A DNA stretch of 64,000 nt from Gellertiella hungarica (lineage in GTDB: Bacteria; Pseudomonadota; Alphaproteobacteria; Rhizobiales; Rhizobiaceae): positions 1 to 64,000 of the forward strand of contig NZ_JACIEZ010000011.1 of assembly GCF_014197145.1 (NCBI RefSeq), given 5' to 3'. Positions 8,455-18,987 of the stretch are shown here, piece after piece. The translations under genes were made by a program, and so were the position numbers. Positions within the stretch are counted from its first letter, which is position 1, and each line of letters opens with the position of its first letter. The notes below the pieces were generated by a model. That model was not told the DNA's origin and did no database searches. It worked only from the letters and a program-made list of their open reading frames with translations.

Positions 8455-10536
8455 ATGGCAAAGCTGAAAGTTGACGGTAAAGAGATCGAGGTTCCGGATC
8501 ATTTCACGCTTCTGCAAGCGTGCGAGGAAGCCGGTGCCGAAGTCCCGCGCTTCTGTTTTCATGAACGCCTCTCCGTGGCGGGTAACTGCCGCATGTGCCT
8601 TGTCGAGGTGAAGGGCGGACCGCCGAAGCCGGCAGCCTCCTGCGCCATGGGCGTGCGCGACATCCGCGGCGGCCCGAACGGCGAGCTGCCCGAGGTCTAC
8701 ACCAACACGCCCATGGTCAAGAAGGCCCGCGAAGGCGTGATGGAATTCCTGCTGATCAACCATCCGCTGGATTGTCCGATCTGCGACCAGGGCGGCGAAT
8801 GCGACCTGCAGGACCAGGCCATGGCCTTCGGCATCGACAGCTCGCGCTACACGGAAGACAAGCGCGCCGTCGAGGACAAGTATATCGGGCCGCTGGTCAA
8901 GACCGAGATGAACCGCTGCATCCACTGCACGCGCTGCGTCCGCTTCACCACCGAAGTGGCCGGCATTGCCGAGCTCGGCCTCATCGGCCGCGGCGAAGAT
9001 GCGGAAATCACCACCTATCTCGAGCAAGCGATGACCTCGGAGCTGCAGGGCAACGTCGTCGATCTCTGCCCGGTCGGAGCGCTCACCTCCAAGCCCTTCG
9101 CCTTCACGGCGCGCCCGTGGGAACTGGGCAAGACCGAGAGCATCGACGTGATGGACGCCCTCGGCTCCGCGATCCGCGTGGATACCCGCGGCCGCGAAGT
9201 CATGCGCATCATGCCGCGCGTCAACGAGCAGATCAACGAGGAGTGGATCTCCGACAAGTCGCGCTTCATCTGGGACGGGCTGAAGACCCAGCGTCTGGAC
9301 CGCCCCTATGTGCGCCGCGACGGCCGCCTGCAGCCGGCAAGCTGGGCCGATGCCTTCGGCGCGATCAAGGCCGCCGTTTCCGCAACGACGGGTGACAAGA
9401 TCGGCGCCATCGCCGGCGATCTGGCCTCCGTCGAGGAAATGTATGCGCTGCGCGAACTCATCCGCTCGCTCGGTTCCGAAAACCTCGACTGCCGCCAGGA
9501 TGGTGCTGCGCTTTATCCGGTCCTCGGCCGCTCCACCTATCTGTTCAATGCGACCATCGAGGGCATCGAGCAGGCTGACGCATTGCTGATCGTCGGGGCA
9601 AATCCGCGCTTCGAGGCAGCCGTGCTGAACGCCCGCATCCGCAAGCGCTGGCGCCGTGGCGGCTTCCCGATCGGTGTGATCGGCGAAGGTGGCGAACTGC
9701 GTTATGACTACGATTACCTTGGCGCAGGCACCGACACGCTTTCGGATTTCGTCGCCGGAAACGGCAGCTTCGTCGAGAAGCTGAAGGCTGCCTCGCGGCC
9801 GCTGATCATCGTGGGCCAGGGCGCACTGACCGGCGTGAATGGCGCCGAGGTGCTTGCAAACGCTGCCAAGCTGGCCGTGGATGTCGGGACTATTACGGAA
9901 GGCTGGAACGGCTTCTCCGTCCTTCACACCGCTGCCTCGCGCGTCGGCGCCCTCGATCTCGGCTTCGTGCCGGGTGAGGGAGGCAAGAATGCCGCGGCGA
10001 TGGTCGCGTCCATGGACGTGCTGTTCCTTCTCGGTGCGGACGAAGTCGATTTCTCGGCAAAGGGTGCGAAGTTCACGGTCTATATCGGCTCGCATGGTGA
10101 CAATGGCGCCATGAATGCCGACGTCATCCTGCCGGCCGCCGCCTACACGGAAAAGTCGGGTACCTGGGTGAACACCGAAGGCCGGGTGCAGATGGGCAAC
10201 CGTGCCAACTTCCCGCCGGGCGATGCCCGCGAGGACTGGGCGATCATCCGTGCGTTGTCCGATACGCTCGGCAAGCGCCTGCCGTTCGATTCGCTTCCCG
10301 CGCTTCGCAAGGCGCTCTACGCCGCGCATCCGCACTTCGCCGAGATCGACGAGATCGCTGCCGGCAATCCGGAAGACGTCATCGCGCTTTCGAAAAAAGC
10401 AGGGAAGATGTCTTCCTCCGGGTTTACCCCGGCGGTCAAAGACTTCTATTTGACGAACCCGATCGCACGCGCCTCCAAGGTGATGGCCGAGTGCTCGGCA
10501 TTGGCCCGCAACAATTTCAAGGCTGCGGCAGAGTAA
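8455..10536 (+). CDS. nuoG: NADH-quinone oxidoreductase subunit G
   Basis: NuoG (75-kDa type, 693 residues) carries most of the iron-sulfur chain from NuoF toward NuoI. Visible ligands are Cys34, Cys45, Cys48 and Cys63 for [2Fe-2S] N1b; His103, Cys107, Cys110 and Cys116 for N5; and Cys155, Cys158, Cys161 and Cys205 for N4. The rest is the molybdopterin-oxidoreductase-like domain, without its cofactor. The extra N7 cluster of E. coli-type NuoG is not evident. The ATG gives the normal MAKLKVDGKEIEVP start, although the frame is open further upstream. Confidence 0.97.
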   Translation: MAKLKVDGKEIEVPDHFTLLQACEEAGAEVPRFCFHERLSVAGNCRMCLVEVKGGPPKPAASCAMGVRDIRGGPNGELPEVYTNTPMVKKAREGVMEFLLINHPLDCPICDQGGECDLQDQAMAFGIDSSRYTEDKRAVEDKYIGPLVKTEMNRCIHCTRCVRFTTEVAGIAELGLIGRGEDAEITTYLEQAMTSELQGNVVDLCPVGALTSKPFAFTARPWELGKTESIDVMDALGSAIRVDTRGREVMRIMPRVNEQINEEWISDKSRFIWDGLKTQRLDRPYVRRDGRLQPASWADAFGAIKAAVSATTGDKIGAIAGDLASVEEMYALRELIRSLGSENLDCRQDGAALYPVLGRSTYLFNATIEGIEQADALLIVGANPRFEAAVLNARIRKRWRRGGFPIGVIGEGGELRYDYDYLGAGTDTLSDFVAGNGSFVEKLKAASRPLIIVGQGALTGVNGAEVLANAAKLAVDVGTITEGWNGFSVLHTAASRVGALDLGFVPGEGGKNAAAMVASMDVLFLLGADEVDFSAKGAKFTVYIGSHGDNGAMNADVILPAAAYTEKSGTWVNTEGRVQMGNRANFPPGDAREDWAIIRALSDTLGKRLPFDSLPALRKALYAAHPHFAEIDEIAAGNPEDVIALSKKAGKMSSSGFTPAVKDFYLTNPIARASKVMAECSALARNNFKAAAE

Positions 10537-10548
10537 GGGCAGAAAAGC

Positions 10549-11592
10549 ATGGATACCTTCGTTTCTACCTATGTCTGGCCGGCGGTCATCATGGTCGCCC
10601 AGTCGCTCCTGCTGCTGGTCTGCCTGCTGCTGCTGATCGCCTACTTCCTGCTGGCCGACCGCAAGATCTGGGCTGCCGTGCAGCTGCGCCGCGGGCCGAA
10701 CGTCGTCGGCCCCTGGGGTCTCTTCCAGTCCTTCGCCGACCTTCTGAAGTTCGTGTTCAAGGAGCCCGTCATTCCGGCAGGTGCCAACAAGGGCGTGTTC
10801 CTGCTCGCCCCGCTCGTTGCGGTCACGCTGGCGCTCGCCACCTGGGCGGTCGTGCCGCTGAATGCCGGCTGGGTGATGGCCAACATCAATGTCGGCATCC
10901 TCTACGTTTTCGCCATTTCCTCGCTGGAGGTCTACGGCATCATCATGGGCGGATGGGCTTCGAACTCGAAGTATCCGTTCCTGGGCGCGCTGCGTTCCGC
11001 CGCGCAGATGGTCTCCTACGAAGTCTCCATCGGCTTCGTGATCGTGACCGTTCTTCTGTGCGTCGGCTCGCTCAACCTGACAGACATCGTGATGGCGCAG
11101 CATGACGGTCTCGGCACGCGCCTCGGGCTGCCGGCCTCGTTCCTTGACTGGCACTGGCTGTCGCTGTTCCCGATGTTCATCATCTTCTTCATCTCGGCAC
11201 TGGCCGAGACGAACCGCCCGCCCTTCGATCTTCCGGAAGCGGAATCGGAGCTGGTGGCCGGCTTCATGGTGGAATACGGCTCCACCCCGTACATGATGTT
11301 CATGCTGGGCGAATACTCGGCCATCGTGCTGATGTGCGCCCTCACGACGATCCTCTTCCTGGGCGGCTGGCTGCCCCCGGTCGACGTGTGGTTCCTGAAC
11401 TGGGTGCCGGGTATCGTCTGGTTCCTGATCAAGGCCTCGCTGGTCTTCTTCATGTTCGCCATGGTGAAGGCATTCGTGCCGCGCTACCGCTACGACCAGC
11501 TGATGCGGCTGGGCTGGAAGGTGTTCCTGCCCATTTCGCTCGCCATGGTCATCATCACTGCATTCGTTCTGAAGTTCATGGGCTGGGCATGA
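10549..11592 (+). CDS. nuoH: NADH-quinone oxidoreductase subunit H
   Basis: NuoH (ND1, 347 residues, about eight membrane helices) forms the membrane side of the quinone chamber and links it to the proton channels. The conserved acidic loop [16 protein letters not shown] lies at residues 220-235, and [16 protein letters not shown] at 36-51 is the family signature near the N terminus. An AAGGGCAG ribosome site stands before the ATG, 12 bases after nuoG. Confidence 0.97.
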   Translation: MDTFVSTYVWPAVIMVAQSLLLLVCLLLLIAYFLLADRKIWAAVQLRRGPNVVGPWGLFQSFADLLKFVFKEPVIPAGANKGVFLLAPLVAVTLALATWAVVPLNAGWVMANINVGILYVFAISSLEVYGIIMGGWASNSKYPFLGALRSAAQMVSYEVSIGFVIVTVLLCVGSLNLTDIVMAQHDGLGTRLGLPASFLDWHWLSLFPMFIIFFISALAETNRPPFDLPEAESELVAGFMVEYGSTPYMMFMLGEYSAIVLMCALTTILFLGGWLPPVDVWFLNWVPGIVWFLIKASLVFFMFAMVKAFVPRYRYDQLMRLGWKVFLPISLAMVIITAFVLKFMGWA

Positions 11593-11632
11593 AGATGCCC
11601 GCTTGCCTGAACTCAAGACTTGGAGGTTTTCG

Positions 11633-12124
11633 ATGGCTGCTCTAGGACGCGCTATCAACTCATTGTTCCTGAAGGAGTTCGTCGGCGCCTTCGTGCTGTC
11701 GATGCGCTACTTCTTCAAGCCCAAGGCGACGGTGAACTATCCCTTCGAGAAGGGACCGGTTTCCCCGCGCTTCCGTGGCGAACACGCACTGCGCCGCTAT
11801 CCCAACGGCGAAGAGCGCTGCATTGCCTGCAAGCTGTGCGAGGCGATCTGTCCCGCTCAGGCCATCACCATCGAGGCCGGCCCGCGCCGCAATGACGGCA
11901 CCCGCCGTACGGTGCGCTACGACATCGACATGGTGAAGTGCATCTATTGCGGCTTCTGCCAGGAGGCATGCCCCGTCGACGCGATCGTGGAAGGCCCGAA
12001 CTTCGAGTTCGCGACCGAGACCCGCGAGGAGCTCTACTTCGACAAGCAGCGCCTGCTCGACAACGGCGACCGCTGGGAGCGGGAAATCGCCCGCAATATC
12101 GCAAAGGACGCTCCCTACCGCTGA
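11633..12124 (+). CDS. nuoI: NADH-quinone oxidoreductase subunit I
   Basis: NuoI (TYKY, 163 residues) is an 8Fe ferredoxin that carries clusters N6a and N6b between NuoG and NuoB. Two CxxCxxCxxxC motifs are visible at Cys63-Cys73 and Cys103-Cys113. The N-terminal amphipathic segment ([18 protein letters not shown]) anchors it at the membrane. The ATG at 11633 follows a strong GGAGG, which excludes an in-frame upstream TTG at 11603. Confidence 0.97.
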   Translation: MAALGRAINSLFLKEFVGAFVLSMRYFFKPKATVNYPFEKGPVSPRFRGEHALRRYPNGEERCIACKLCEAICPAQAITIEAGPRRNDGTRRTVRYDIDMVKCIYCGFCQEACPVDAIVEGPNFEFATETREELYFDKQRLLDNGDRWEREIARNIAKDAPYR

Positions 12125-12271
12125 GGCAGGTGGCTTCCAGGCGGCTCTGACCCAGGGTTCAGGGCCGCATCCTAGTCAATAAAGAGGGATGCGCCGGATG
12201 GCCGGTGCATGCCCGGCGGGCGAGGGGACCATGGTCTCCGGCACCCGGGGGAAGATGAAAAAGGCACCAAC

Positions 12272-12886
12272 ATGGGTCTTCAGGCTCTTTTTTTCTATCT
12301 TTTCGCCTTTGTCGCGATTGCGTCGGCGTTCATGGTCATCTGGGCGCGGAACCCGGTCCACTCGGTCCTGTTCCTCATCCTGACCTTCTTCAATGCGGCG
12401 GGCCTCTTCCTGCTCACGGGCGCTGAATTCCTGGCGATGATCCTGCTGGTGGTCTATGTCGGCGCGGTGGCGGTTCTCTTCCTCTTCGTGGTGATGATGC
12501 TCGACATCGACTTCACGAAGCTGCGGTCCACGGCGCTGGAATATGCCCCGGTCGGTGCCCTGATCGGCCTTATCCTTGCGGCGGAGCTGATCGTGGTCAT
12601 CGGTGGCAGCGTGATCTCGCCGGAGATCGGCAAGTCGATCGCCAATCCGATCCCGGATCTCGCCACCCGCACCAATACGGCCGCGCTCGGCGACCAGCTC
12701 TATACAACCTATGTCTACTTCTTCCAGATCGCAGGCCTGGTACTGCTCGTCGCGATGATCGGTGCCATCGTTCTCACGCTGCGCCATCGCACGAACATCA
12801 AGCGGCAGGACATCGCCACCCAGGTCGCCCGCACGCCGGAAACCGCCGTCGAGGTGGTGAAGGTCAAGCCGGGGCAGGGGCTCTGA
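12272..12886 (+). CDS. nuoJ: NADH-quinone oxidoreductase subunit J
   Basis: NuoJ (ND6, 204 residues) is a five-helix membrane subunit; its third helix contains a pi-bulge that takes part in coupling. The pattern [20 protein letters not shown] is characteristic. The start is set by AAAAAGG and by homology beginning at GLQALFFY; the open frame extends 63 bases further upstream. The 147-base gap after nuoI is the second-longest in the operon and contains GC-rich inverted sequence. Confidence 0.96.
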   Translation: MGLQALFFYLFAFVAIASAFMVIWARNPVHSVLFLILTFFNAAGLFLLTGAEFLAMILLVVYVGAVAVLFLFVVMMLDIDFTKLRSTALEYAPVGALIGLILAAELIVVIGGSVISPEIGKSIANPIPDLATRTNTAALGDQLYTTYVYFFQIAGLVLLVAMIGAIVLTLRHRTNIKRQDIATQVARTPETAVEVVKVKPGQGL

Positions 12887-12914
12887 GGAGCGGAAAGGTC
12901 AAGGAAACAAGCAC

Positions 12915-13223
12915 ATGGAAATCGGTCTTTCCCATTATCTCACCGTCAGCGCCATTCTCTTCACGCTCGGCGTTTTCGGCATCTTCCTGAACCGGAAGAA
13001 CGTGATCATCATTCTGATGTCGGTGGAACTCATCCTTCTGTCCGTGAACATCAACATGGTGGCCTTCTCCTCCTTCCTGAATGACCTGACGGGTCAGGTC
13101 TTCGCCCTCTTCATCCTGACCGTCGCCGCCGCCGAAGCGGCGATCGGCCTTGCAATTCTCGTGGTCTTCTATCGCAACCGCGGATCCATCGCGGTGGAAG
13201 ACATCAATATGATGAAAGGCTAA
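12915..13223 (+). CDS. nuoK: NADH-quinone oxidoreductase subunit K
   Basis: NuoK (ND4L, 102 residues) has three membrane helices and two buried glutamates in the proton path, seen in [16 protein letters not shown] and in [14 protein letters not shown]. Length and sequence are typical. It sits 28 bases after nuoJ and 6 before nuoL. Confidence 0.97.
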   Translation: MEIGLSHYLTVSAILFTLGVFGIFLNRKNVIIILMSVELILLSVNINMVAFSSFLNDLTGQVFALFILTVAAAEAAIGLAILVVFYRNRGSIAVEDINMMKG

Positions 13224-13229
13224 CGGCTC

Positions 13230-15236
13230 ATGCTTCTCTACAAGGCTATTGTCTTTCTTCCGCTGATCGGCGCGATCATTGCCGGCCTGTTCGGCCGCGC
13301 GATCGGTGCCAAGGCCTCCGAATATGTCACCACCGGCCTTATGATGGTCGTGGCGGTGCTGTCCTGGATCGTCTTCATCAATGTGGGCTTCGGCGCCCAT
13401 GGCGAAGGCGAGGGCATGATCAAGGTCGACGTGCTGCGCTGGATCCAGTCGGGCGGCATCGACGTCGCCTGGTCGCTGCGCATCGACACGCTGACCGCCG
13501 TGATGCTGGTGGTGGTGAACTCCGTTTCGTGCCTCGTCCACCTCTACTCGATCGGCTACATGCATACCGATCCGCATCGTCCGCGCTTCTTCTCCTACCT
13601 GTCGCTGTTCACCTTCGCGATGCTGATGCTGGTGACGTCCGACAATCTGCTGCAGATGTTCTTCGGCTGGGAAGGCGTGGGTCTGGCGTCCTACCTGCTG
13701 ATCGGCTTCTGGTTCAAGAAGCCCTCGGCAACTGCCGCCGCCATGAAGGCCTTCATCGTCAACCGCGTCGGCGACTTCGGCTTCGTGCTGGGCATTTCCG
13801 GCGTATTCGTGCTGTTCGGTTCGATCAACTTCGACACCATCTTCTCGGCTGCTGCCACCTATGTCCCGGCAGAAGGCGCCGCGAATGCATCCGACGTGGT
13901 GATCAACCTCTTCGGCATGCAGCTGGACAAGGCGCATGCGCTCACCGCGGTCTGCCTGCTGCTGTTCATGGGCGCCATGGGCAAGTCGGCGCAGTTCCTG
14001 CTCCACACCTGGCTGCCGGACGCCATGGAAGGCCCGACCCCGGTTTCGGCGCTGATCCATGCCGCGACCATGGTTACCGCCGGTGTCTTCCTCGTGGCCC
14101 GCATGTCGCCGATCTTCGAACACAGCCATGACGCGCTCACCGTCGTGACGCTGATCGGAGCAATCACAGCCTTCTTCGCGGCCACCGTCGGCCTGGTGCA
14201 GAACGACATCAAGCGCGTCATCGCCTATTCGACCTGCTCGCAGCTCGGCTACATGTTCGTGTCGCTCGGTGTGGGTGCCTATGGTGCCGCCGTGTTCCAC
14301 CTGTTTACCCACGCCTTCTTCAAGGCGCTGCTGTTCCTCGGTGCCGGCTCGGTCATCCATGCGATGCACCACGAGCAGGACATGCGCTTCATGGGCGGCC
14401 TTCGCTCCAAGATCCCGGTCACCTTCTGGACCATGGTCATCGGCACGCTCGCCATCACCGGCGTCGGCATTCCCGGCACGGAGTTCGGCTTCGCGGGCTT
14501 CCTCTCGAAGGATGCCATCATCGAAAGCGCCTTCGCGTCCGAGCTGCCGGTTGCCCGCTTTGCCTTCTGGCTGCTGGTGATTGCCGCTCTGTTCACGAGC
14601 TTCTACTCCTGGCGCTTGATCTTCCTGACCTTCTTCGGCCATACCCGTGCGGATCACCACACCTTCGATCACGCCCACGAGAGCCCGAAGGTCATGCTGC
14701 TGCCGCTCTTCATCCTGTCCGCGGGTGCGATCCTCGCCGGCATGGTGTTCTACGGCTACTTCGTCGGCGAGGAGCAGGCGGAGTTCTGGAGGGGCGCTCT
14801 CTTCTACGGTCCGGAAAACCACATTCTCGAGGAAGCGCACCATGTGCCGTTCATCGTGAAGGCCTCGCCCTTCATCGTGATGGTCATCGGCTTCCTGCTG
14901 GCCTGGTACATGTACATCAAGTCGCCCTCCACGCCGAAGGTGCTCGCGACCCAGCATCGCGCGCTCTACAACTTCCTTCTCAACAAGTGGTACTTCGACG
15001 AGCTCTATGACCTCCTCTTCGTCCGCTCCGCCAAGGCTCTTGGCCGGTTCTTCTGGAAGAAGGGCGATGTGGGCTTCATCGATGCCTACGGTCCGAACGG
15101 CGTTGCCGCCCGGGTGGTCGACGTGACCAACCGCATGGTTCGCCTGCAGTCGGGCTACCTCTACCACTATGCCTTCGCAATGCTTGTCGGCATTGCGGCC
15201 CTCGTTACCTGGATGATGCTCGGGAGTTCCTTCTGA
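13230..15236 (+). CDS. nuoL: NADH-quinone oxidoreductase subunit L
   Basis: NuoL (ND5, 668 residues) is the distal antiporter-like proton pump of complex I, with about 16 helices and a long lateral helix at its C terminus. Family motifs include [38 protein letters not shown] and the [13 protein letters not shown] region. The C-terminal lateral helix and anchoring helix (after about residue 540) appear complete. Its stop overlaps the nuoM start by one base (TGATG). Confidence 0.97.
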   Translation: MLLYKAIVFLPLIGAIIAGLFGRAIGAKASEYVTTGLMMVVAVLSWIVFINVGFGAHGEGEGMIKVDVLRWIQSGGIDVAWSLRIDTLTAVMLVVVNSVSCLVHLYSIGYMHTDPHRPRFFSYLSLFTFAMLMLVTSDNLLQMFFGWEGVGLASYLLIGFWFKKPSATAAAMKAFIVNRVGDFGFVLGISGVFVLFGSINFDTIFSAAATYVPAEGAANASDVVINLFGMQLDKAHALTAVCLLLFMGAMGKSAQFLLHTWLPDAMEGPTPVSALIHAATMVTAGVFLVARMSPIFEHSHDALTVVTLIGAITAFFAATVGLVQNDIKRVIAYSTCSQLGYMFVSLGVGAYGAAVFHLFTHAFFKALLFLGAGSVIHAMHHEQDMRFMGGLRSKIPVTFWTMVIGTLAITGVGIPGTEFGFAGFLSKDAIIESAFASELPVARFAFWLLVIAALFTSFYSWRLIFLTFFGHTRADHHTFDHAHESPKVMLLPLFILSAGAILAGMVFYGYFVGEEQAEFWRGALFYGPENHILEEAHHVPFIVKASPFIVMVIGFLLAWYMYIKSPSTPKVLATQHRALYNFLLNKWYFDELYDLLFVRSAKALGRFFWKKGDVGFIDAYGPNGVAARVVDVTNRMVRLQSGYLYHYAFAMLVGIAALVTWMMLGSSF

Positions 15237-16747
15237 TGACCGATTGGCCCATTCTCTCAACGGTCACGTTCCTGCCGCTCGTCGGCGTGGTGCTGCTGCT
15301 TCTCATGCGGGAAGACGGCGCGAACGGTCGCCGCAATATCCTGAACATCTCGCTGCTGACGACGGTGGCGACGTTCCTGCTGTCGCTGCTCATCTGGTAC
15401 GGGTTCGACAGCAGCAACCCCGGCTTCCAGATGGTGGAAGAGCATGCTTGGCTCGGCACCGGCATCGGCTACCGCGTCGGCGTCGATGGCATCTCGATGC
15501 TGTTCGTCATCCTGTCCACCTTCCTCATGCCCTTCTGCGTTCTCGCGAGCTGGAACTCGATCGAGCATCGCCTGAAGGAATACATGATCGCCTTCCTCAT
15601 CCTGGAAGTGCTGATGGTCGGCGTGTTCGTGTCGCTCGACATCGTTCTCTTCTACGTGTTCTTCGAAGCCGGCCTCATCCCGATGTTCATCATCATCGGC
15701 GTCTGGGGCGGCAAGGATCGCGTCTACGCCTCCTACAAGTTCTTCCTCTACACGCTGCTCGGTTCGGTGCTGATGCTGCTTGCCATCATGGCCATGTACT
15801 GGGATGCCGGTACCACGGACATCACCAAGCTGCTGGCGCATGACTTCCCGGCGCATATGCAGACCTGGCTCTGGCTTGCCTTCTTCGCCTCCTTTGCCGT
15901 GAAGATGCCGATGTGGCCGGTCCATACCTGGCTTCCCGACGCCCACGTGCAGGCACCGACGGCAGGCTCGGTCATTCTGGCAGGCATCCTGCTGAAGCTC
16001 GGCGGCTACGGCCTCCTGCGCTTCTCGCTGCCGATGTTCCCGCTCGCCTCGGATTTCTTCGCGCCGATGGTCTTCGCGCTGTCCGTCATTGCGATCATCT
16101 ACACCTCGCTGGTGGCGATGATGCAGGAAGACATCAAGAAGCTCATTGCCTACTCGTCCGTCGCGCACATGGGCTACGTGACCATGGGCATCTTCGCGGC
16201 GAACCAGCAGGGCGTGCAGGGTGCGATCTTCCAGATGATCAGCCACGGCTTCGTCTCCGGCGCGCTCTTCCTCTGCGTCGGCGTGATCTACGACCGCACC
16301 CATACCCGCGAAATCGCGGCCTATGGCGGCCTCGTCAACAACATGCCGAAATACGCGCTCGCCTTCATGGTCTTCACCATGGCCAATGTGGGCCTGCCGG
16401 GCACCTCGGGCTTCATCGGCGAATTCCTGACGCTGGTGGGTGCCTTCCGCGCCAATACCTTCGTCGCGCTCTTCGCCGCGACCGGCGTCATCCTTTCGGC
16501 AGCCTATGCGCTGTGGCTCTACCGCCGCGTCGTGTTCGGTGCGCTCGAAAAGGAAAGCCTGAAGAGCCTGCTCGATCTTTCCGCCCGCGAGAAGCTGGTT
16601 CTCTACCCGCTGATCGCTGCAACCATCTTCTTCGGCGTCTATCCGGCGCCCATCTTTGACGCCACCGCCGCTTCGGTCGACCAGCTGGTCAACCATTATG
16701 CGGCGGCGGTCGAGGCCGCCCACAAGGTGGCGGCTCTGGTGAATTGA
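15236..16747 (+). CDS. nuoM: NADH-quinone oxidoreductase subunit M
   Basis: NuoM (ND4, 503 residues, 14 helices) is the middle antiporter-like pump. The glutamate-containing [18 protein letters not shown] and the [20 protein letters not shown] segment hold key proton-path residues. It is translationally coupled to nuoL. Length and order are as in other proteobacteria. Confidence 0.97.
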   Translation: MTDWPILSTVTFLPLVGVVLLLLMREDGANGRRNILNISLLTTVATFLLSLLIWYGFDSSNPGFQMVEEHAWLGTGIGYRVGVDGISMLFVILSTFLMPFCVLASWNSIEHRLKEYMIAFLILEVLMVGVFVSLDIVLFYVFFEAGLIPMFIIIGVWGGKDRVYASYKFFLYTLLGSVLMLLAIMAMYWDAGTTDITKLLAHDFPAHMQTWLWLAFFASFAVKMPMWPVHTWLPDAHVQAPTAGSVILAGILLKLGGYGLLRFSLPMFPLASDFFAPMVFALSVIAIIYTSLVAMMQEDIKKLIAYSSVAHMGYVTMGIFAANQQGVQGAIFQMISHGFVSGALFLCVGVIYDRTHTREIAAYGGLVNNMPKYALAFMVFTMANVGLPGTSGFIGEFLTLVGAFRANTFVALFAATGVILSAAYALWLYRRVVFGALEKESLKSLLDLSAREKLVLYPLIAATIFFGVYPAPIFDATAASVDQLVNHYAAAVEAAHKVAALVN

Positions 16748-16764
16748 GGACAGGACTTCTGGAC

Positions 16765-18207
16765 ATGATTGCTGAAACACTCACCGCTAGTCTGCATCTC
16801 ACCTCACCGGAACTGATCCTCGGCATCGGCGCTCTGGTGCTGCTGATGATCGGCGTCTTTGCCGGACCGAAGTCTGCCGGACTGGTCAATACCCTGGCCA
16901 TCCTCCTGCTGGTCGGCGTGATGGGCTGGATCTATGTCACGCCGCTCGAGGGACTTGCCTTCGGCGGGGTGTTCAAGGCCGACGCCTTCGCCCGCTACAT
17001 GAAGATTGCCGCGCTCTTTGCAGCGGCGGTCTCGCTCTTCATGGCCGCCGTGCGCGCAAAGGCGGAGCAGCTCGACCAGTTCGAGTTTCCTGTCCTCGTC
17101 GTCCTGGCGACGCTCGGCATGATGCTGATGATCTCGGCCAACAACCTGATCTCGGTCTACATGGGGCTCGAGCTCCAGTCGCTGGCGCTCTACGTCCTTG
17201 CCGCGATCAACCGCGACAATGTCCGCTCCACGGAGGCCGGCCTCAAGTACTTCGTGCTGGGTGCGCTGTCTTCCGGCATGATGCTTTACGGCATGTCGCT
17301 GGTCTATGGCTTCACCGGCAACACCGGCTTCACCGAAATTGCGGCGGCCCTCTCGTCCGAAACCCGCTCGCTGGGCTTTGTCTTCGGTCTCGTCTTCGTG
17401 CTGTCCGGCTTTGCCTTCAAGATCTCTGCCGTGCCGTTCCACATGTGGACGCCCGACGTCTATGAAGGTGCGCCGACCCCGGTCACCGCCTTCTTTGCCG
17501 GCGCACCGAAGATCGCGGCCATCGCCATGCTCACCCGCATCGTGCTGTCCGCCTTCGATCCGGTCTTCCACGACTGGCAGCAGGTCATCGTCTTCATCTC
17601 GATCGCCTCGATGATCCTCGGCTCCTTCGCAGCCATCGGGCAGAAGAACATCAAGCGACTGATGGCCTATTCCTCGATCGGCCACATGGGCTATGCGCTT
17701 GTTGGCCTTGCCGCGCACAATCAGACCGGTGTGTCCGGCCTGGTCATCTACATGACGATCTATATCGCCATGACGCTCGGCACCTTCGCCATCATCATGT
17801 CCATGCGGAACGCAGAAGGTCAGCCCTCGGAGAACATCGACGATCTCGCCGGTCTGTCCTCCAGCAATCCCTTCATGGCGCTCATCCTGACGCTGCTGAT
17901 GTTCTCGCTCGCCGGTATTCCGCCGCTCGCAGGCTTCTTCGCGAAGTACTTTGTCTTCGTGGCTGCCATCGAGGCAAAGCTCTATGCGCTTGCGATCATC
18001 GGCGTGCTGGCATCCGTCGTGGGTGCCTACTACTACCTTCGCGTCATCAAGGTGATGTGGTTCGATCAGCCGAGGGGCGGCTTTGCCCCCGCGTCTGCCG
18101 GCCTCAAGCTGGTCTACGGCCTCTCCGGCCTGTTCGTCACGGCCTACGTACTGTTCGGCGGCATGCTGGGCACTGCGGCTGACGTAGCGGCAAAAGCACT
18201 GTTTTGA
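16765..18207 (+). CDS. nuoN: NADH-quinone oxidoreductase subunit N
   Basis: NuoN (ND2, 480 residues, 14 helices) is the antiporter-like pump nearest the quinone arm. The stretch [20 protein letters not shown] and the [13 protein letters not shown] region identify it. The ATG at 16765 ([12 protein letters not shown]) is preferred over an in-frame TTG at 16744 that would overlap nuoM. The gene ends within the first codons of birA, so the biotin ligase is translated from the end of the nuo transcript. Confidence 0.97.
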   Translation: MIAETLTASLHLTSPELILGIGALVLLMIGVFAGPKSAGLVNTLAILLLVGVMGWIYVTPLEGLAFGGVFKADAFARYMKIAALFAAAVSLFMAAVRAKAEQLDQFEFPVLVVLATLGMMLMISANNLISVYMGLELQSLALYVLAAINRDNVRSTEAGLKYFVLGALSSGMMLYGMSLVYGFTGNTGFTEIAAALSSETRSLGFVFGLVFVLSGFAFKISAVPFHMWTPDVYEGAPTPVTAFFAGAPKIAAIAMLTRIVLSAFDPVFHDWQQVIVFISIASMILGSFAAIGQKNIKRLMAYSSIGHMGYALVGLAAHNQTGVSGLVIYMTIYIAMTLGTFAIIMSMRNAEGQPSENIDDLAGLSSSNPFMALILTLLMFSLAGIPPLAGFFAKYFVFVAAIEAKLYALAIIGVLASVVGAYYYLRVIKVMWFDQPRGGFAPASAGLKLVYGLSGLFVTAYVLFGGMLGTAADVAAKALF

Positions 18208-18971
18208 CAGGCTTTCACGGATATCGACGGGACCCGCTCGGCGGGTTCCGTCATGAAGCGCTCGCGGAGGTCGGCTCGACCAACTCGGAGTGCATGGCAC
18301 GCGCGCGGGAAGGCGATCCCGGCAAGCTGTGGATCACGGCGGACCGCCAGACGGGCGGTCGTGGCCGCCGCGGGCGCAGCTGGGTCTCCGAGCCCGGAAA
18401 TCTCTACGCTTCCCTGCTTCTCATCGACCCTGCGCCCCTGCCGGCCCTTGCATCCCTGCCACTGGCCGTCGCCGTCGCCGTCCACGAGGCGGTTCGTCGG
18501 GCGATGAAGCCGGGCGGCGAGGCGCTGGAGATCAAGTGGCCGAACGACCTTCTCATCGGACGCAAGAAGACGAGCGGCATTCTTCTCGAGGGCGAAAAGC
18601 TTGCCGACGGGCGCTACGCGCTTGTCATCGGCATCGGGGTCAATATTGCCTTCAAGCCGGAGGGCACGCCTTATCCGGCGACTTGCCTTGCGGATCACGG
18701 CATCCATATCTCCCCCGCAGAGCTGTTTGCCTATCTTTTCGAGTCCATGGCCTCTATGCTGGCGATCTGGGATCAGGGCGCGGGGATAGCCGCAGTCGTG
18801 TCGCGATGGCGCGAGCATGCATGCGGCATCGGCGAACGGATAACGGTCAACCTGCCCGACCGGTCCCTGGCCGGCGTTTTCGCCGGCATCGGTGCGGATG
18901 GCGTGTTGATGCTCGATACCGGGGCGGGCGGCACGATACCGGTCGCGGCCGGTGATGTATTTTTCGGATGA
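18204..18971 (+). CDS. birA: biotin--[acetyl-CoA-carboxylase] ligase
   Basis: BirA joins biotin to the biotin-carrier protein AccB through biotinyl-AMP; its likely substrate gene accB is also in this window. The 255-residue protein has [21 protein letters not shown] and KWPNDLLIG, the catalytic and biotin/AMP-binding motifs. It lacks the N-terminal DNA-binding domain of E. coli BirA, so it is enzyme only. The start is TTG, sharing TTGA with the nuoN stop. The first in-frame ATG (18294) would remove the substrate-binding motif, so the TTG is favoured. Confidence 0.93.
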   Translation: MTGFHGYRRDPLGGFRHEALAEVGSTNSECMARAREGDPGKLWITADRQTGGRGRRGRSWVSEPGNLYASLLLIDPAPLPALASLPLAVAVAVHEAVRRAMKPGGEALEIKWPNDLLIGRKKTSGILLEGEKLADGRYALVIGIGVNIAFKPEGTPYPATCLADHGIHISPAELFAYLFESMASMLAIWDQGAGIAAVVSRWREHACGIGERITVNLPDRSLAGVFAGIGADGVLMLDTGAGGTIPVAAGDVFFG

Positions 18972-18987
18972 CAGGATTGAAACGCGG

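Noticed and set aside
8258-8467. 69-codon frame between the HhH gene and nuoG
   Set aside because: It overlaps the nuoG start, has no family features, an odd Arg/Gly/Gln-rich composition and no clear ribosome site.
8341-11658. 1105-codon frame antisense to nuoG and nuoH
   Set aside because: A mirror of two well-supported genes in high-GC DNA; the product is His/Arg/Asp-rich without domains. The same holds for other long antisense frames, for example 12864-15260 and 26337-29198.
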